NCBI GenBank assembly: GCA_014237955.1
Contig: JABABY010000079.1
Coordinates: 1-8,686, forward strand
Reading direction: 5' to 3'
DNA: 8,686 bases
From: Planctomycetota bacterium
GTDB lineage: Bacteria > Planctomycetota > Planctomycetia > Pirellulales > UBA7805
The position numbers and the translations under genes were made by a program. The notes under the pieces were generated by a model. That model searched no databases, was not told the origin of the DNA, and saw nothing but the letters and a program-made list of their open reading frames with translations. This document shows, one piece after another, positions 1-6,566 of the stretch; position 1 is the stretch's first letter; the number at the start of each line of letters is the position of its first letter.

Positions 1-842
1 GTGCCGTCAATTTCGACGGGGCCCATTCCCTCCTGGTCCTGCTGGAGGGCCCAGGTGGCAATGTCGACATGATGTGCACCCCAGTCGGTAAATTTGCCTC
101 CCGAATACTCATACCACCAGCGAAATTGGTAGTGGCATCGTTTCTCGCGGTAATCGACGAGTGGGGCTTGGCCAAGCCACATCTCCCAGTCGAGTTCCTT
201 CGGCGCGTCCGCTAGGGGGAATGGTCCGCCCGTTGGGCTTCCGTCGATGCCCACGGTCACTTTTTTGATGTCGCCGAGCATACCCTTCTGGACCATATTT
301 ACCGCACGCATAAAGAGGCGACGACTACTTCGCTGTTGCGTGCCGACAAGAAATATCTGGTCGTCGTATTTTTTGCAGGCATCGCGAATAATCTTGTTTT
401 CTTCGAGCGTAAGGGTCAGTGGTTTTTGACAAAAAACATGCTTCCCCGCCTGCAGCGCTTCGACGGCTATTTTAACGTGCCAATGGTCCGGTGTTACGAT
501 GCTTACCGTGTCGATATCGTCTCGGTCGAGTATTTTGCGATAGTCTTTGTAGGCGTCGGCCTTGCCCTTGCCGATCCGATCGTGGTGTTTGGCTTTTTCG
601 GCATGCCGTGAATCGACATCGCAGACAGCCACAATGTTTCCGAAATGGCCGTGGTCGATTGCATCTCCCGACCCCATACTTCCGGTCCCAATACAGCCAA
701 TATTTGGCCGATCATTGGGAGAGTTATTGGCAAAAACAGGCTCGCTCCAGCTGAAATAGGGGACCGAACCTGCAGCAAGTGCTGATGTGGCGACCGATTT
801 TTTGAGAAAGTCACGGCGTGTGGCAGAAGGCTTTTTCGTCAT
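1..842 (-). CDS. Gfo/Idh/MocA family oxidoreductase, Tat-exported, partial (C-terminus off the left edge)
   Basis: A putative NAD(P)-dependent oxidoreductase of the Gfo/Idh/MocA family, which usually acts on sugars, inositols or related polyols; the substrate cannot be read here. I translated 280 uninterrupted codons from the ATG at 842; the stop lies beyond base 1. The N-terminus carries a twin-arginine motif (TRRDFLKKS, residues 8-16) followed by an Ala-rich stretch, so export by Tat is likely. The Rossmann motif GCIGTGSMGSGD is at 49-60, and TPDHW at 117-121 matches the family. CQKP at 138-141 replaces the classical EKP motif but keeps the lysine; I recall this variant in planctomycete members, so it is not alarming. 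GGKFTDWGAHHVDIATW (248-264) fits the C-terminal domain. AGGA lies 8 bases before the ATG. Its neighbour is a secreted esterase gene, which suggests glycan breakdown. Confidence 0.9.
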   Translation of the reverse strand, partial: MTKKPSATRRDFLKKSVATSALAAGSVPYFSWSEPVFANNSPNDRPNIGCIGTGSMGSGDAIDHGHFGNIVAVCDVDSRHAEKAKHHDRIGKGKADAYKDYRKILDRDDIDTVSIVTPDHWHVKIAVEALQAGKHVFCQKPLTLTLEENKIIRDACKKYDDQIFLVGTQQRSSRRLFMRAVNMVQKGMLGDIKKVTVGIDGSPTGGPFPLADAPKELDWEMWLGQAPLVDYREKRCHYQFRWWYEYSGGKFTDWGAHHVDIATWALQQDQEGMGPVEIDG

Positions 843-933
843 CGTCGGAGTCCTGTTTTTCTAATGGAAGGTGGGTGTCTTTGGAGGGGTTCTTTATCGC
901 ATTTCGACGGCTCTGGCCTACTAACACCATAAC

Positions 934-961
934 CTAAGTGCGGTTCGCCTCACAAGCTTAG
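934..961. repeat. Imperfect inverted repeat in the gap between the esterase and oxidoreductase genes
   Basis: In the 146-base gap (843-988) the arms CTAAG (934-938) and CTTAG (957-961) pair. Inside them TGCG and CACA can pair with one G-T wobble across an 8-base loop, with a 2-base bulge. It lies about 28 bases past the esterase stop. No T-run follows, so it is not a classical intrinsic terminator. The rest of the gap shows only the ribosome binding site of the oxidoreductase. Confidence 0.3.
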
Positions 962-988
962 CCAATGCTGCTGCCTAAAAACAGGCTG

Positions 989-2551
989 TTACCAGCTATC
1001 GGAACGGAACGGCGAGGCGGGAAGGCCTTCTTTATTATACAAGTTTGCCCCCTTTGGGTCCTGGAGAAATGCGTACCGAACCGCGACCGGTTTTGGCACG
1101 CTGGGGCAGGAAAGGAGCATGTCGTTGCCATCGATTGTCGCGGATGCCGGATGCCATTGTTTGTCTGCGCCGGCAATGAGAAAGCCACTCACCTTTCCGT
1201 CTTTTACCTCTCGCGTGGGAGCCAGCCCTTTTTTTTCTCCGGCCATGAGGCCATTAGGGGCATAGTCGAATAGCACGCGGGCTGCATTGCCCTCGATCTT
1301 CAGTTCGCGAAAGAGAGGCCCAGATGGAGTCACGTTTTGACCGTGGATGTCGCGTAACGCCCAAAGGGCCAGTCGGCTTCCAACATCCTGTTTGTTGCGA
1401 GGATGAATATCATCCGAATTTCCAATATCGGTAGTAACCGCCATTCCGGTATGTGGGACGTGGAGCGTTTTACGTTGGGCCTCGCGAAGTCGTGCCCATC
1501 GCTCTTCGGGCTTGTTGCCCTCGCGATAATTTGCGAGTTGCACGAAATAGAACGCGAGTTCTGGATTTTGGAATGATTTGCGCCAGCCGTTGATAAGGGC
1601 TCGCATCTTGTGGTAATAGCTTTCGCCTTCATCTCCGTTTGATTCTCCCTGGTACCAGATGGCCCCGCGAAGACTGTAGGGAGCCAGGCCGTGGACCATC
1701 GAATTATAGATGGCTGTCGCAGCGTCAAGGTCGCGCAGGCTCGGCGGCGGTGGCGGCGAGCCGGTCGGCTGATTGCTGTTTACTTTTTTGTGGGCCTTCG
1801 AGATCCACTGTTCGAGCCGGTCAAGATATTCCCGGTGATGTGCTTTGCCTTCTTGGGTAGAGAGGTCAAGTTTCTTTAGGCCATCGCTATAATGCTTCAG
1901 TTCAGGAACAGATGCAAAGCCGTCGATCGTTGTCCAGGGTTCGATTTTGGTGCCGCCCCAGTTCGATCCGACCAAGCCGACGGGAACGTTGGCTTTCTGA
2001 TAAAGATCCCGGCCGAAAAAGTATCCGACTGCCGAAAAGCTTCGGGCAGTTGCCGGTTTGCACAGCTTCCATGTCCCGGTTGTGTTGGCCTGCGCTTCGC
2101 GGTGCATGGTGTGGCCGGTCACATCGAAGAGACGGATTTCGGGAAAATTGGCAGCAGCGATTTCCTGTTTTGCGTTAGCGCTGTTTTGCAGCCACCATTC
2201 CATATTGGATTGCCCGCTGCATATCCAGACTTCACCAATGAGGATGTCTGTAATTTCAATCCGGTTTTTGCCCTCGATCGTCATGTTCTGGGGTGTATTG
2301 CTCGCCTGCATGGCGGGCAGCGTGACTTGCCACCGCCGATCGGTGCCGGCAGTCGCCGTTCCCTTTTTTCCTGCAAAAGATACGGTTACCTTTTCGCCCG
2401 GATCGGCAGAGCCGAACACGCGGATTGGCTGCTGCTGCTGCAAAACCATGTGCGACCCAAAAATGTTGGGCAGCTTGACCTCTCCACGAACGGGTGCCTG
2501 GCTGAGAAGCGAAAGGATTGACGCAACAAGCAGTGTGAAGAATAGTTTCAT
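989..2551 (-). CDS. Secreted sialate O-acetylesterase (SASA/SGNH family)
   Basis: A carbohydrate esterase of the sialate O-acetylesterase family, which removes acetyl groups from sialic acids or other acetylated sugars; the exact substrate is inferred only by family. I start at the ATG at 2551 (520 aa) rather than the longer in-frame ATG at 2644. The 2551 start opens directly onto a signal peptide (MKLFFTLLVASILSLLSQA) and has GGAG 9 bases upstream. Catalytic landmarks are all present: GQSNMEW at 113-119 with nucleophile Ser115, the YQGESN block at 300-305, and DDIHPRNK at 380-387 carrying the Asp/His pair, followed by VGSRLALWAL. A Pro-rich linker (GSPPPPPS) lies at about 264-271. It follows the ABC ATPase gene after 111 bases and is probably not part of the metal operon; its natural partner is the oxidoreductase downstream. 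Confidence 0.92.
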   Translation of the reverse strand: MKLFFTLLVASILSLLSQAPVRGEVKLPNIFGSHMVLQQQQPIRVFGSADPGEKVTVSFAGKKGTATAGTDRRWQVTLPAMQASNTPQNMTIEGKNRIEITDILIGEVWICSGQSNMEWWLQNSANAKQEIAAANFPEIRLFDVTGHTMHREAQANTTGTWKLCKPATARSFSAVGYFFGRDLYQKANVPVGLVGSNWGGTKIEPWTTIDGFASVPELKHYSDGLKKLDLSTQEGKAHHREYLDRLEQWISKAHKKVNSNQPTGSPPPPPSLRDLDAATAIYNSMVHGLAPYSLRGAIWYQGESNGDEGESYYHKMRALINGWRKSFQNPELAFYFVQLANYREGNKPEERWARLREAQRKTLHVPHTGMAVTTDIGNSDDIHPRNKQDVGSRLALWALRDIHGQNVTPSGPLFRELKIEGNAARVLFDYAPNGLMAGEKKGLAPTREVKDGKVSGFLIAGADKQWHPASATIDGNDMLLSCPSVPKPVAVRYAFLQDPKGANLYNKEGLPASPFRSDSW

Positions 2552-2604
2552 GTCCGGATGCTCCAGAAGGCAATAAGGTTTTTGATGTGGGCGGGAAAGG
2601 GACC

Positions 2605-2610
2605 AGTATA
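2605..2610 (-). promoter_or_regulatory. Possible -10 element upstream of the esterase gene
   Basis: TATACT on the minus strand, 54 bases before the chosen esterase start, matches the -10 consensus at five of six positions. I could not find a convincing -35 hexamer at 16-18 bases, because that stretch is G+C-rich, so this is only a candidate. Confidence 0.22.
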
Positions 2611-2616
2611 GCCGCC

Positions 2617-2640
2617 CGGGCCGGGTCATATCGAGGCCCG
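2617..2640. repeat. 6-bp G+C inverted repeat after the ABC operon
   Basis: CGGGCC (2617-2622) and GGCCCG (2635-2640) pair perfectly across a 12-base loop, 22 bases beyond the ATPase stop. It could help end the ABC transcript, but no T-tract follows on the minus strand, so an intrinsic terminator is not supported. Confidence 0.3.
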
Positions 2641-2662
2641 CCATCCGGGATCGCGCGCCAAT

Positions 2663-3313
2663 CTATCCGGGTAGGGCATCGCGCACGATTTTGCCGTCAT
2701 CGAGCCGGAAGATGCAGTCTGCAAGGTGTTCGACATCGAACATTTGGTGCGTTACATGCAATGTTGTGACCCCCGTCTCCTCTTTCACGTGGTTTAGAAG
2801 GGTGTGCATCTGCCTGCGGGTCGGTTCGTCGAGGGCGCTGAGAGGTTCATCGAGAAGTAGAATCTTCGGGTAAAACGACAATGCCCTGCCAAGCGCGACG
2901 CGTTGTTTTTCGCCGCCGCTGAGTCCGTGGATCGAGCGGGAGAGTAACGGTTCGATTTCCAGCATCCCTGCAAGGTGTTCAATCCGTTGGGCGATGTGGG
3001 ATGGTGCTGCCTTACGTATCTTGAGCGCGAATGCCAGATGCTCACGAACATTCATGTGCCCAAAAAGAGCGCCATCCTGTGGTACATAACCGATGTGTCG
3101 TTCTGCCGGTGTGCATGCAGTCACATCGCGGTCGCCGAGAAAGATGCGGCCTGAAACAATCGGTTTGAGTCCGGCAACCGTTTCTAGGAGCGATGTTTTG
3201 CCCGAGCCAGTTCTGCCCATCAGAACCGCATAACTGCCTGTCGGTACTGAGAGAGAGGCATTTTCCAAATGGAAGTCACCCGCTCGGATTGTCACGTGAT
3301 CGATATGGATCAA
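2663..3313 (-). CDS. ABC transporter ATP-binding protein, molybdate/tungstate type
   Basis: The cytoplasmic ATPase that would power the adjacent permease. All ABC motifs are visible: Walker A GRTGSGKTS at 33-41, Q-loop Gln79 in YVPQD, signature LSGGEKQ at 131-137, Walker B ILLLDE at 151-156, D-loop SALD at 159-162 and switch His189. At 216 aa it stops soon after the nucleotide-binding fold. ModC proteins usually run to about 350 aa with a C-terminal oxyanion-sensing TOBE/Mop domain, which is absent here. The start is TTG at 3313, supported by TGGAG 8 bases upstream; the next in-frame ATG would remove the first beta-strands before Walker A. It lies 22 bases behind the permease stop, so it is the third ABC gene of the operon. 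Specificity for molybdate or tungstate comes from the neighbours, not from this sequence. Confidence 0.9.
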   Translation of the reverse strand: MIHIDHVTIRAGDFHLENASLSVPTGSYAVLMGRTGSGKTSLLETVAGLKPIVSGRIFLGDRDVTACTPAERHIGYVPQDGALFGHMNVREHLAFALKIRKAAPSHIAQRIEHLAGMLEIEPLLSRSIHGLSGGEKQRVALGRALSFYPKILLLDEPLSALDEPTRRQMHTLLNHVKEETGVTTLHVTHQMFDVEHLADCIFRLDDGKIVRDALPG

Positions 3314-3321
3314 GAAAAAGT

Positions 3322-3326
3322 CTCCA
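3322..3326 (-). promoter_or_regulatory. Shine-Dalgarno deciding the TTG start of the ABC ATPase
   Basis: TGGAG on the minus strand, 8 bases before the TTG at 3313. It sits inside the 22-base gap after the permease stop and is what makes the TTG credible as the start. Confidence 0.6.
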
Positions 3327-3335
3327 GACGTAGTT

Positions 3336-4760
3336 TCAAATCGACAGGGTGCGGGTTCCCCATAGTCTTGCCAAAACGAGGACGATGATCGCAGAGACGA
3401 CCATGATCATCGATACGGCGACTGCCGCTCCCAGGTCGCCAACACTTAGTTCCAAAAAGACGGTGGTCGAAAGTACCTCGGTCTTATTACGCGTGGCTCC
3501 GGCAAAAATAAGGAGTGGTCCGAATTCGCCAAGCGCTCGCGCCCAGGCGAGGGTACCAGCAGTGAGCATGCCGCGGCGGCACTCGGGGAGTACGATGTGC
3601 ATAAATGCGCTCGCTCGACTGCAGCCGAGTGTGAGTGCAACCATTTCCCGGCGGGAGTCGATCTGGTCAAAGGTCGCGCGCATCGTCCGTACTGCAAACG
3701 CGCAGGCGACCGCATATTGGGCGAGAATAACGGCCGGGACCTTGTAGACAACTGCCTCGCGGAGTGTCGCCGGGAAAAACTGGAACAGGATCAGGAGGCT
3801 CAAGCCCACTACAAGCGGCGGAAGCACAATCGGTATGTCGAGCACCGCGTCGATAAAATCGCGACCAAAAAAACGATGTCTGGAAAGCAGGTAGCCCAAG
3901 GGGACGGCCGTCCAGAGCGACAGGATAGTGGTGATGGTGCAGGAGAGAAGGCTCAGATAGATGGAATGCTGGATTTCAGGCTTTGCGAGTGCATTGGTGA
4001 TCGGATTGTACGCAAAAGCGGCCAGGACGGGATGCGCTCTCTCCCAGTCGGCAAGGAGTCGGCCGTTCCAGAAAAAGGCGATATCGGCAAGTGCGCCGCC
4101 ACCAGGCAAAGCGATATCGAGCCGGGAAATATTTTTGATGCCGAGGTGCACAGAGAGCACACTCGATGGACCGACCGGTGAGAGTGTTCTTTCAATAGCG
4201 AGATTTCCATCGGAAGAAAACGCCCGCAGCGACCCCCCCTGCCGGGCATTGAGGATGGTGAGGCGATCCACCTCGACCGGTTGTTTCCAGTTCAGTGTGA
4301 TGGTGCCAAGGGTCGGTGCGTCACCCTCGGTGAGCAGCAGCACATTGCCTAGTGGCCGGTCGTTCTTTGTTTGCTTGCCCCGCCGACCACCGGTGCCGCG
4401 ACCGGCACCACCAAAATCTTCATGTGGCGTGCCGAAGGCTTCAAACGTGCCAGGATCAGAGCTGTCTAAAAATGTCAGAGAATGCCCCTCCTCGTCGCTG
4501 GCGAATGACATGCCATACTTTGCAAAGCGATCGGTGGGACTCTCTCCGCCTTGAATACGGGTTCGATTTGCATCTACTGAAAAATCGACAACAACCTCTT
4601 CGCTGCTGCGATCGCTAAAGAGGTAGGCAACATCTGCCCCGAGAAGCATGAGGATAAGCAGTACGTAGGTACCGCCGATTGTGCCTAACGCAGCGAAGAA
4701 CAGCCGGTTGGCTCCAGCTCGGCGTGGTGGATCGCTAAGAGTAACATCGATATGAGACAA
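3336..4760 (-). CDS. ABC transporter permease, molybdate/tungstate type, with inserted extracytoplasmic domain
   Basis: The membrane channel of the oxyanion importer. The C-terminal half (about 250-470) is a standard ModB-like permease. It has membrane segments near 254-282, 291-319 and 331-349 and a final one near 436-468, and the EAA-type loop TLGCSRASAFMHIVLPE (367-383) followed by ARALGEFGPLLIFAGA (397-412). The N-terminal half is unusual: one membrane segment at about 27-49 is followed by roughly 180 residues that are not membrane-spanning, predicted on the outer face. That region has a Gly-rich loop (EDFGGAGRGTGGRRG, 114-128), then PLGNVLLL (136-143) and alternating beta-like strands, resembling segments I recall in secreted planctomycete proteins. 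At 474 aa it is far longer than typical permeases of this type (about 220-270). The start must be TTG at 4760: an in-frame TAG lies 33 bases upstream with no start codon between, and GGAG is placed 11 bases ahead. Confidence 0.88.
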   Translation of the reverse strand: MSHIDVTLSDPPRRAGANRLFFAALGTIGGTYVLLILMLLGADVAYLFSDRSSEEVVVDFSVDANRTRIQGGESPTDRFAKYGMSFASDEEGHSLTFLDSSDPGTFEAFGTPHEDFGGAGRGTGGRRGKQTKNDRPLGNVLLLTEGDAPTLGTITLNWKQPVEVDRLTILNARQGGSLRAFSSDGNLAIERTLSPVGPSSVLSVHLGIKNISRLDIALPGGGALADIAFFWNGRLLADWERAHPVLAAFAYNPITNALAKPEIQHSIYLSLLSCTITTILSLWTAVPLGYLLSRHRFFGRDFIDAVLDIPIVLPPLVVGLSLLILFQFFPATLREAVVYKVPAVILAQYAVACAFAVRTMRATFDQIDSRREMVALTLGCSRASAFMHIVLPECRRGMLTAGTLAWARALGEFGPLLIFAGATRNKTEVLSTTVFLELSVGDLGAAVAVSMIMVVSAIIVLVLARLWGTRTLSI

Positions 4761-4770
4761 AACAGAATGC

Positions 4771-4775
4771 TCTCC
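4771..4775 (-). promoter_or_regulatory. Shine-Dalgarno for the TTG start of the permease
   Basis: GGAGA on the minus strand in the 33-base gap between the binding-protein stop and the permease TTG; the last A is 10 bases from the TTG. The spacing is at the long end of the usual range. Confidence 0.45.
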
Positions 4776-4793
4776 GCTAGAATTGGCAGTTGG

Positions 4794-6446
4794 CTAATTG
4801 CCGGACTCTTCAGGTTTTAACGGACCCGTCCGGTCGCCGAGTCGCCAGTTGAATCCTGCCGCGATGAACTCGTCCCGTGAGGCGGCAATCGCATCAAAAA
4901 GGCGACGGCCCATATATTTGTACTGGCTGGTCTTTGCAATGCTAAATGGCTGGATTGCCTTGGCGAGCGGGGAGTCGATGGGGATGATGGTGAGGCGATT
5001 TTTTTCGGCCAGGGTGTCCGAATAGTAGGCGAGGGCTGCATCGGCAGCCCCTGTCGTGACGTTGGGGACAAGCAGTGCAGAGCTGGGAGTTTCCGTAACG
5101 ATATTTCCATTTTGCACGAGCTTCTCGTAAAGGCCCTGGCTTGCGAGCAGGCGGCGGGAGAGTATCCCGATGGTGCACTGCTGCTCTTGACCGAGGGCAA
5201 GTCGAATACCATCGCGCGTGAGGTCATTTAGTGTTTGGATATTTTTGGGATTTCCTTTTTGTACTGTGAGCACAATGTCCGTGTCGGAAATATTGACCGG
5301 GTTTTCGAATAATTCTTTTACGGTGTCGAGATAGTAGACATCACAGGCCAAATAGGAATCTGGAAAATCATCCTGACGGGATTGATGCATGCCTTTCATC
5401 TGGGCTGTCAGAATACCGCAGCCGTTATAGACCGTGTTGACGGTGACCCCTTCGCGGCCTTCAAACTCACGAATCACCGGCTCGATGGCGCGGCGATTGA
5501 CCGAACCTGCGAAGAGGGTTATTTCCGGCTGCGAGGCCCACCGGTCGCCGTCGACCGTTTCGATTCCACAACCGGCAAACGATGTCAGTCCTTTGTCGGC
5601 CGCGGCGAGGAATCGGGCAAAATGGAGGGCAGCAGTGGGGTCCTTGGCAAACGAGGTAACCGCAATCTCGATGATCGCGGCGCCGCGATCGAGGGCCGGG
5701 TCGCGAATGGCGATCAATTCAGGATATTGTGCAGCGGTGGCATCCCAGACAATGGCGGCATCGACGCTGCCGATCTTCACGGCATTGGCCGCATCGGTGA
5801 CTGTTGGCTTGATGACGGTGGCATTTTCTTTGACATCGGGCCAGTCGCCCGATGCGGAGAGCAGGCTTCGAGTTTTTTTACCGATGGCCGCGGCATCCGG
5901 ATCTCCAAGGGCATACCTCACCTTGCCACCGGCTAAATCAGCAATGCCCCGGACGCCCTTTGGATTGCCCTTCTGGACGACGATCACGGGGCGGATTTTT
6001 GCCGCTGGGAGTCGTTCCTGAACCAAACCCTTCTGCTGGGCTTGGCGGGTATAGCTTTCATCCGCAGCAAGGTAGAGATCTCCCGTGCGGCTTACCTCGA
6101 GCTGGCCAAGGAGTGTGTTGGAGCCGCCATATTGTAAGTGGATAGGGACTCCGTATTCCCGCCCGTAGGCCGCAACAATCTCTTCAATCGGTTTACGCAT
6201 GCCGGCCGCACAATAGACGAAAAGGGGCCGTTCGGAATCTGCATTCGCAGTGAGTTCTTTAGTATTCTCGGACACGGGAGCGTTTCGATCCGAACCGCTC
6301 CGCCAGAGTGCCAGGACCAGTAAAAACAACGCCACCAGGGATCCATACAAAAGGATCGCCGTGGAATTGGTAGAGCCCGATTGTTGAGGAAAAAGTCGCA
6401 TGGAACGGGTGTGATTGGTGGAAAGGTTGCTCTCAAAGCTATCCAT
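4794..6446 (-). CDS. Membrane-anchored tandem oxyanion-binding protein (two ModA-like domains)
   Basis: The substrate-capture component of the ABC importer. It has a cytoplasmic N-tail, one membrane anchor at about 29-48 (no lipobox cysteine), a linker rich in Ser/Asn/Glu, then two homologous type II binding domains at about 74-305 and 307-546. The duplication can be read by eye. VIVVQKGNPK (154-163) matches IVLTVQKGNPK (391-401). KVRYALGDPDAAAIGK (175-190) matches GIRLALGQEQQCTIG (413-427). LQYGGSNTLL (104-113) matches VYNGCGILTAQ (339-349). Family: ModA-like molybdate/tungstate-binding proteins, which are usually single-domain at about 250 aa. Domain 1 has AIVWDATAAQ (231-240) where domain 2 has ALAYYSDT (471-478), so the pockets differ. 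The ATG at 6446 is chosen, with a weak AGG nearby; the ATG at 6401 (residue 16) also precedes the anchor and is possible. The permease follows after 33 bases. Confidence 0.87.
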   Translation of the reverse strand: MDSFESNLSTNHTRSMRLFPQQSGSTNSTAILLYGSLVALFLLVLALWRSGSDRNAPVSENTKELTANADSERPLFVYCAAGMRKPIEEIVAAYGREYGVPIHLQYGGSNTLLGQLEVSRTGDLYLAADESYTRQAQQKGLVQERLPAAKIRPVIVVQKGNPKGVRGIADLAGGKVRYALGDPDAAAIGKKTRSLLSASGDWPDVKENATVIKPTVTDAANAVKIGSVDAAIVWDATAAQYPELIAIRDPALDRGAAIIEIAVTSFAKDPTAALHFARFLAAADKGLTSFAGCGIETVDGDRWASQPEITLFAGSVNRRAIEPVIREFEGREGVTVNTVYNGCGILTAQMKGMHQSRQDDFPDSYLACDVYYLDTVKELFENPVNISDTDIVLTVQKGNPKNIQTLNDLTRDGIRLALGQEQQCTIGILSRRLLASQGLYEKLVQNGNIVTETPSSALLVPNVTTGAADAALAYYSDTLAEKNRLTIIPIDSPLAKAIQPFSIAKTSQYKYMGRRLFDAIAASRDEFIAAGFNWRLGDRTGPLKPEESGN

Positions 6447-6515
6447 AGCCTAGCTTGAGCAAAGAAGCGGGTCGAGATGGGGCATGCCGTGGTGTGGTTT
6501 GGTGGCGAGGTATCG

Positions 6516-6553
6516 ACGAGAAACAGGCAGATCACAATACATGCGGTTCTCGT
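6516..6553. repeat. 7-bp perfect inverted repeat upstream of the binding-protein gene
   Basis: ACGAGAA (6516-6522) and TTCTCGT (6547-6553) are perfect complements across a 24-base spacer, within the 120-base gap between the E1-like gene and the binding-protein gene. It could be an operator or a hairpin in the leader. A weak promoter-like pair overlaps it on the minus strand: TTGTGA, 17 bases, GATACC. A match of this size in such a gap could also be chance. Confidence 0.28.
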
Positions 6554-6566
6554 GTGCTGTTGGGTA

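Noticed and set aside
399..428. Glu to Gln change in the EKP motif of the Gfo/Idh/MocA protein as a sign of inactivation
   Set aside because: The lysine is kept and, from memory, the CQKP variant is common in planctomycete members, so it is not evidence of loss of function.
1892..2521. 209-codon plus-strand reading frame
   Set aside because: It is entirely antisense to the sialate O-acetylesterase gene and arises from its codon use.
2617..2640. Intrinsic terminator after the ABC ATPase
   Set aside because: There is a G+C stem, but no T-tract on the minus strand and a long 12-base loop; kept only as an inverted repeat.
2552..2644. Extra 31 residues at the N-terminus of the esterase
   Set aside because: They would precede a clean signal peptide, and the ATG at 2551 has its own GGAG; the possible -10 element at 2605-2610 also lies inside the extension.
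3597..4554. Overlapping plus-strand frames of 194 and 197 codons
   Set aside because: Both are antisense to the permease; the translations are rich in Arg, Ser and Pro without domain features.
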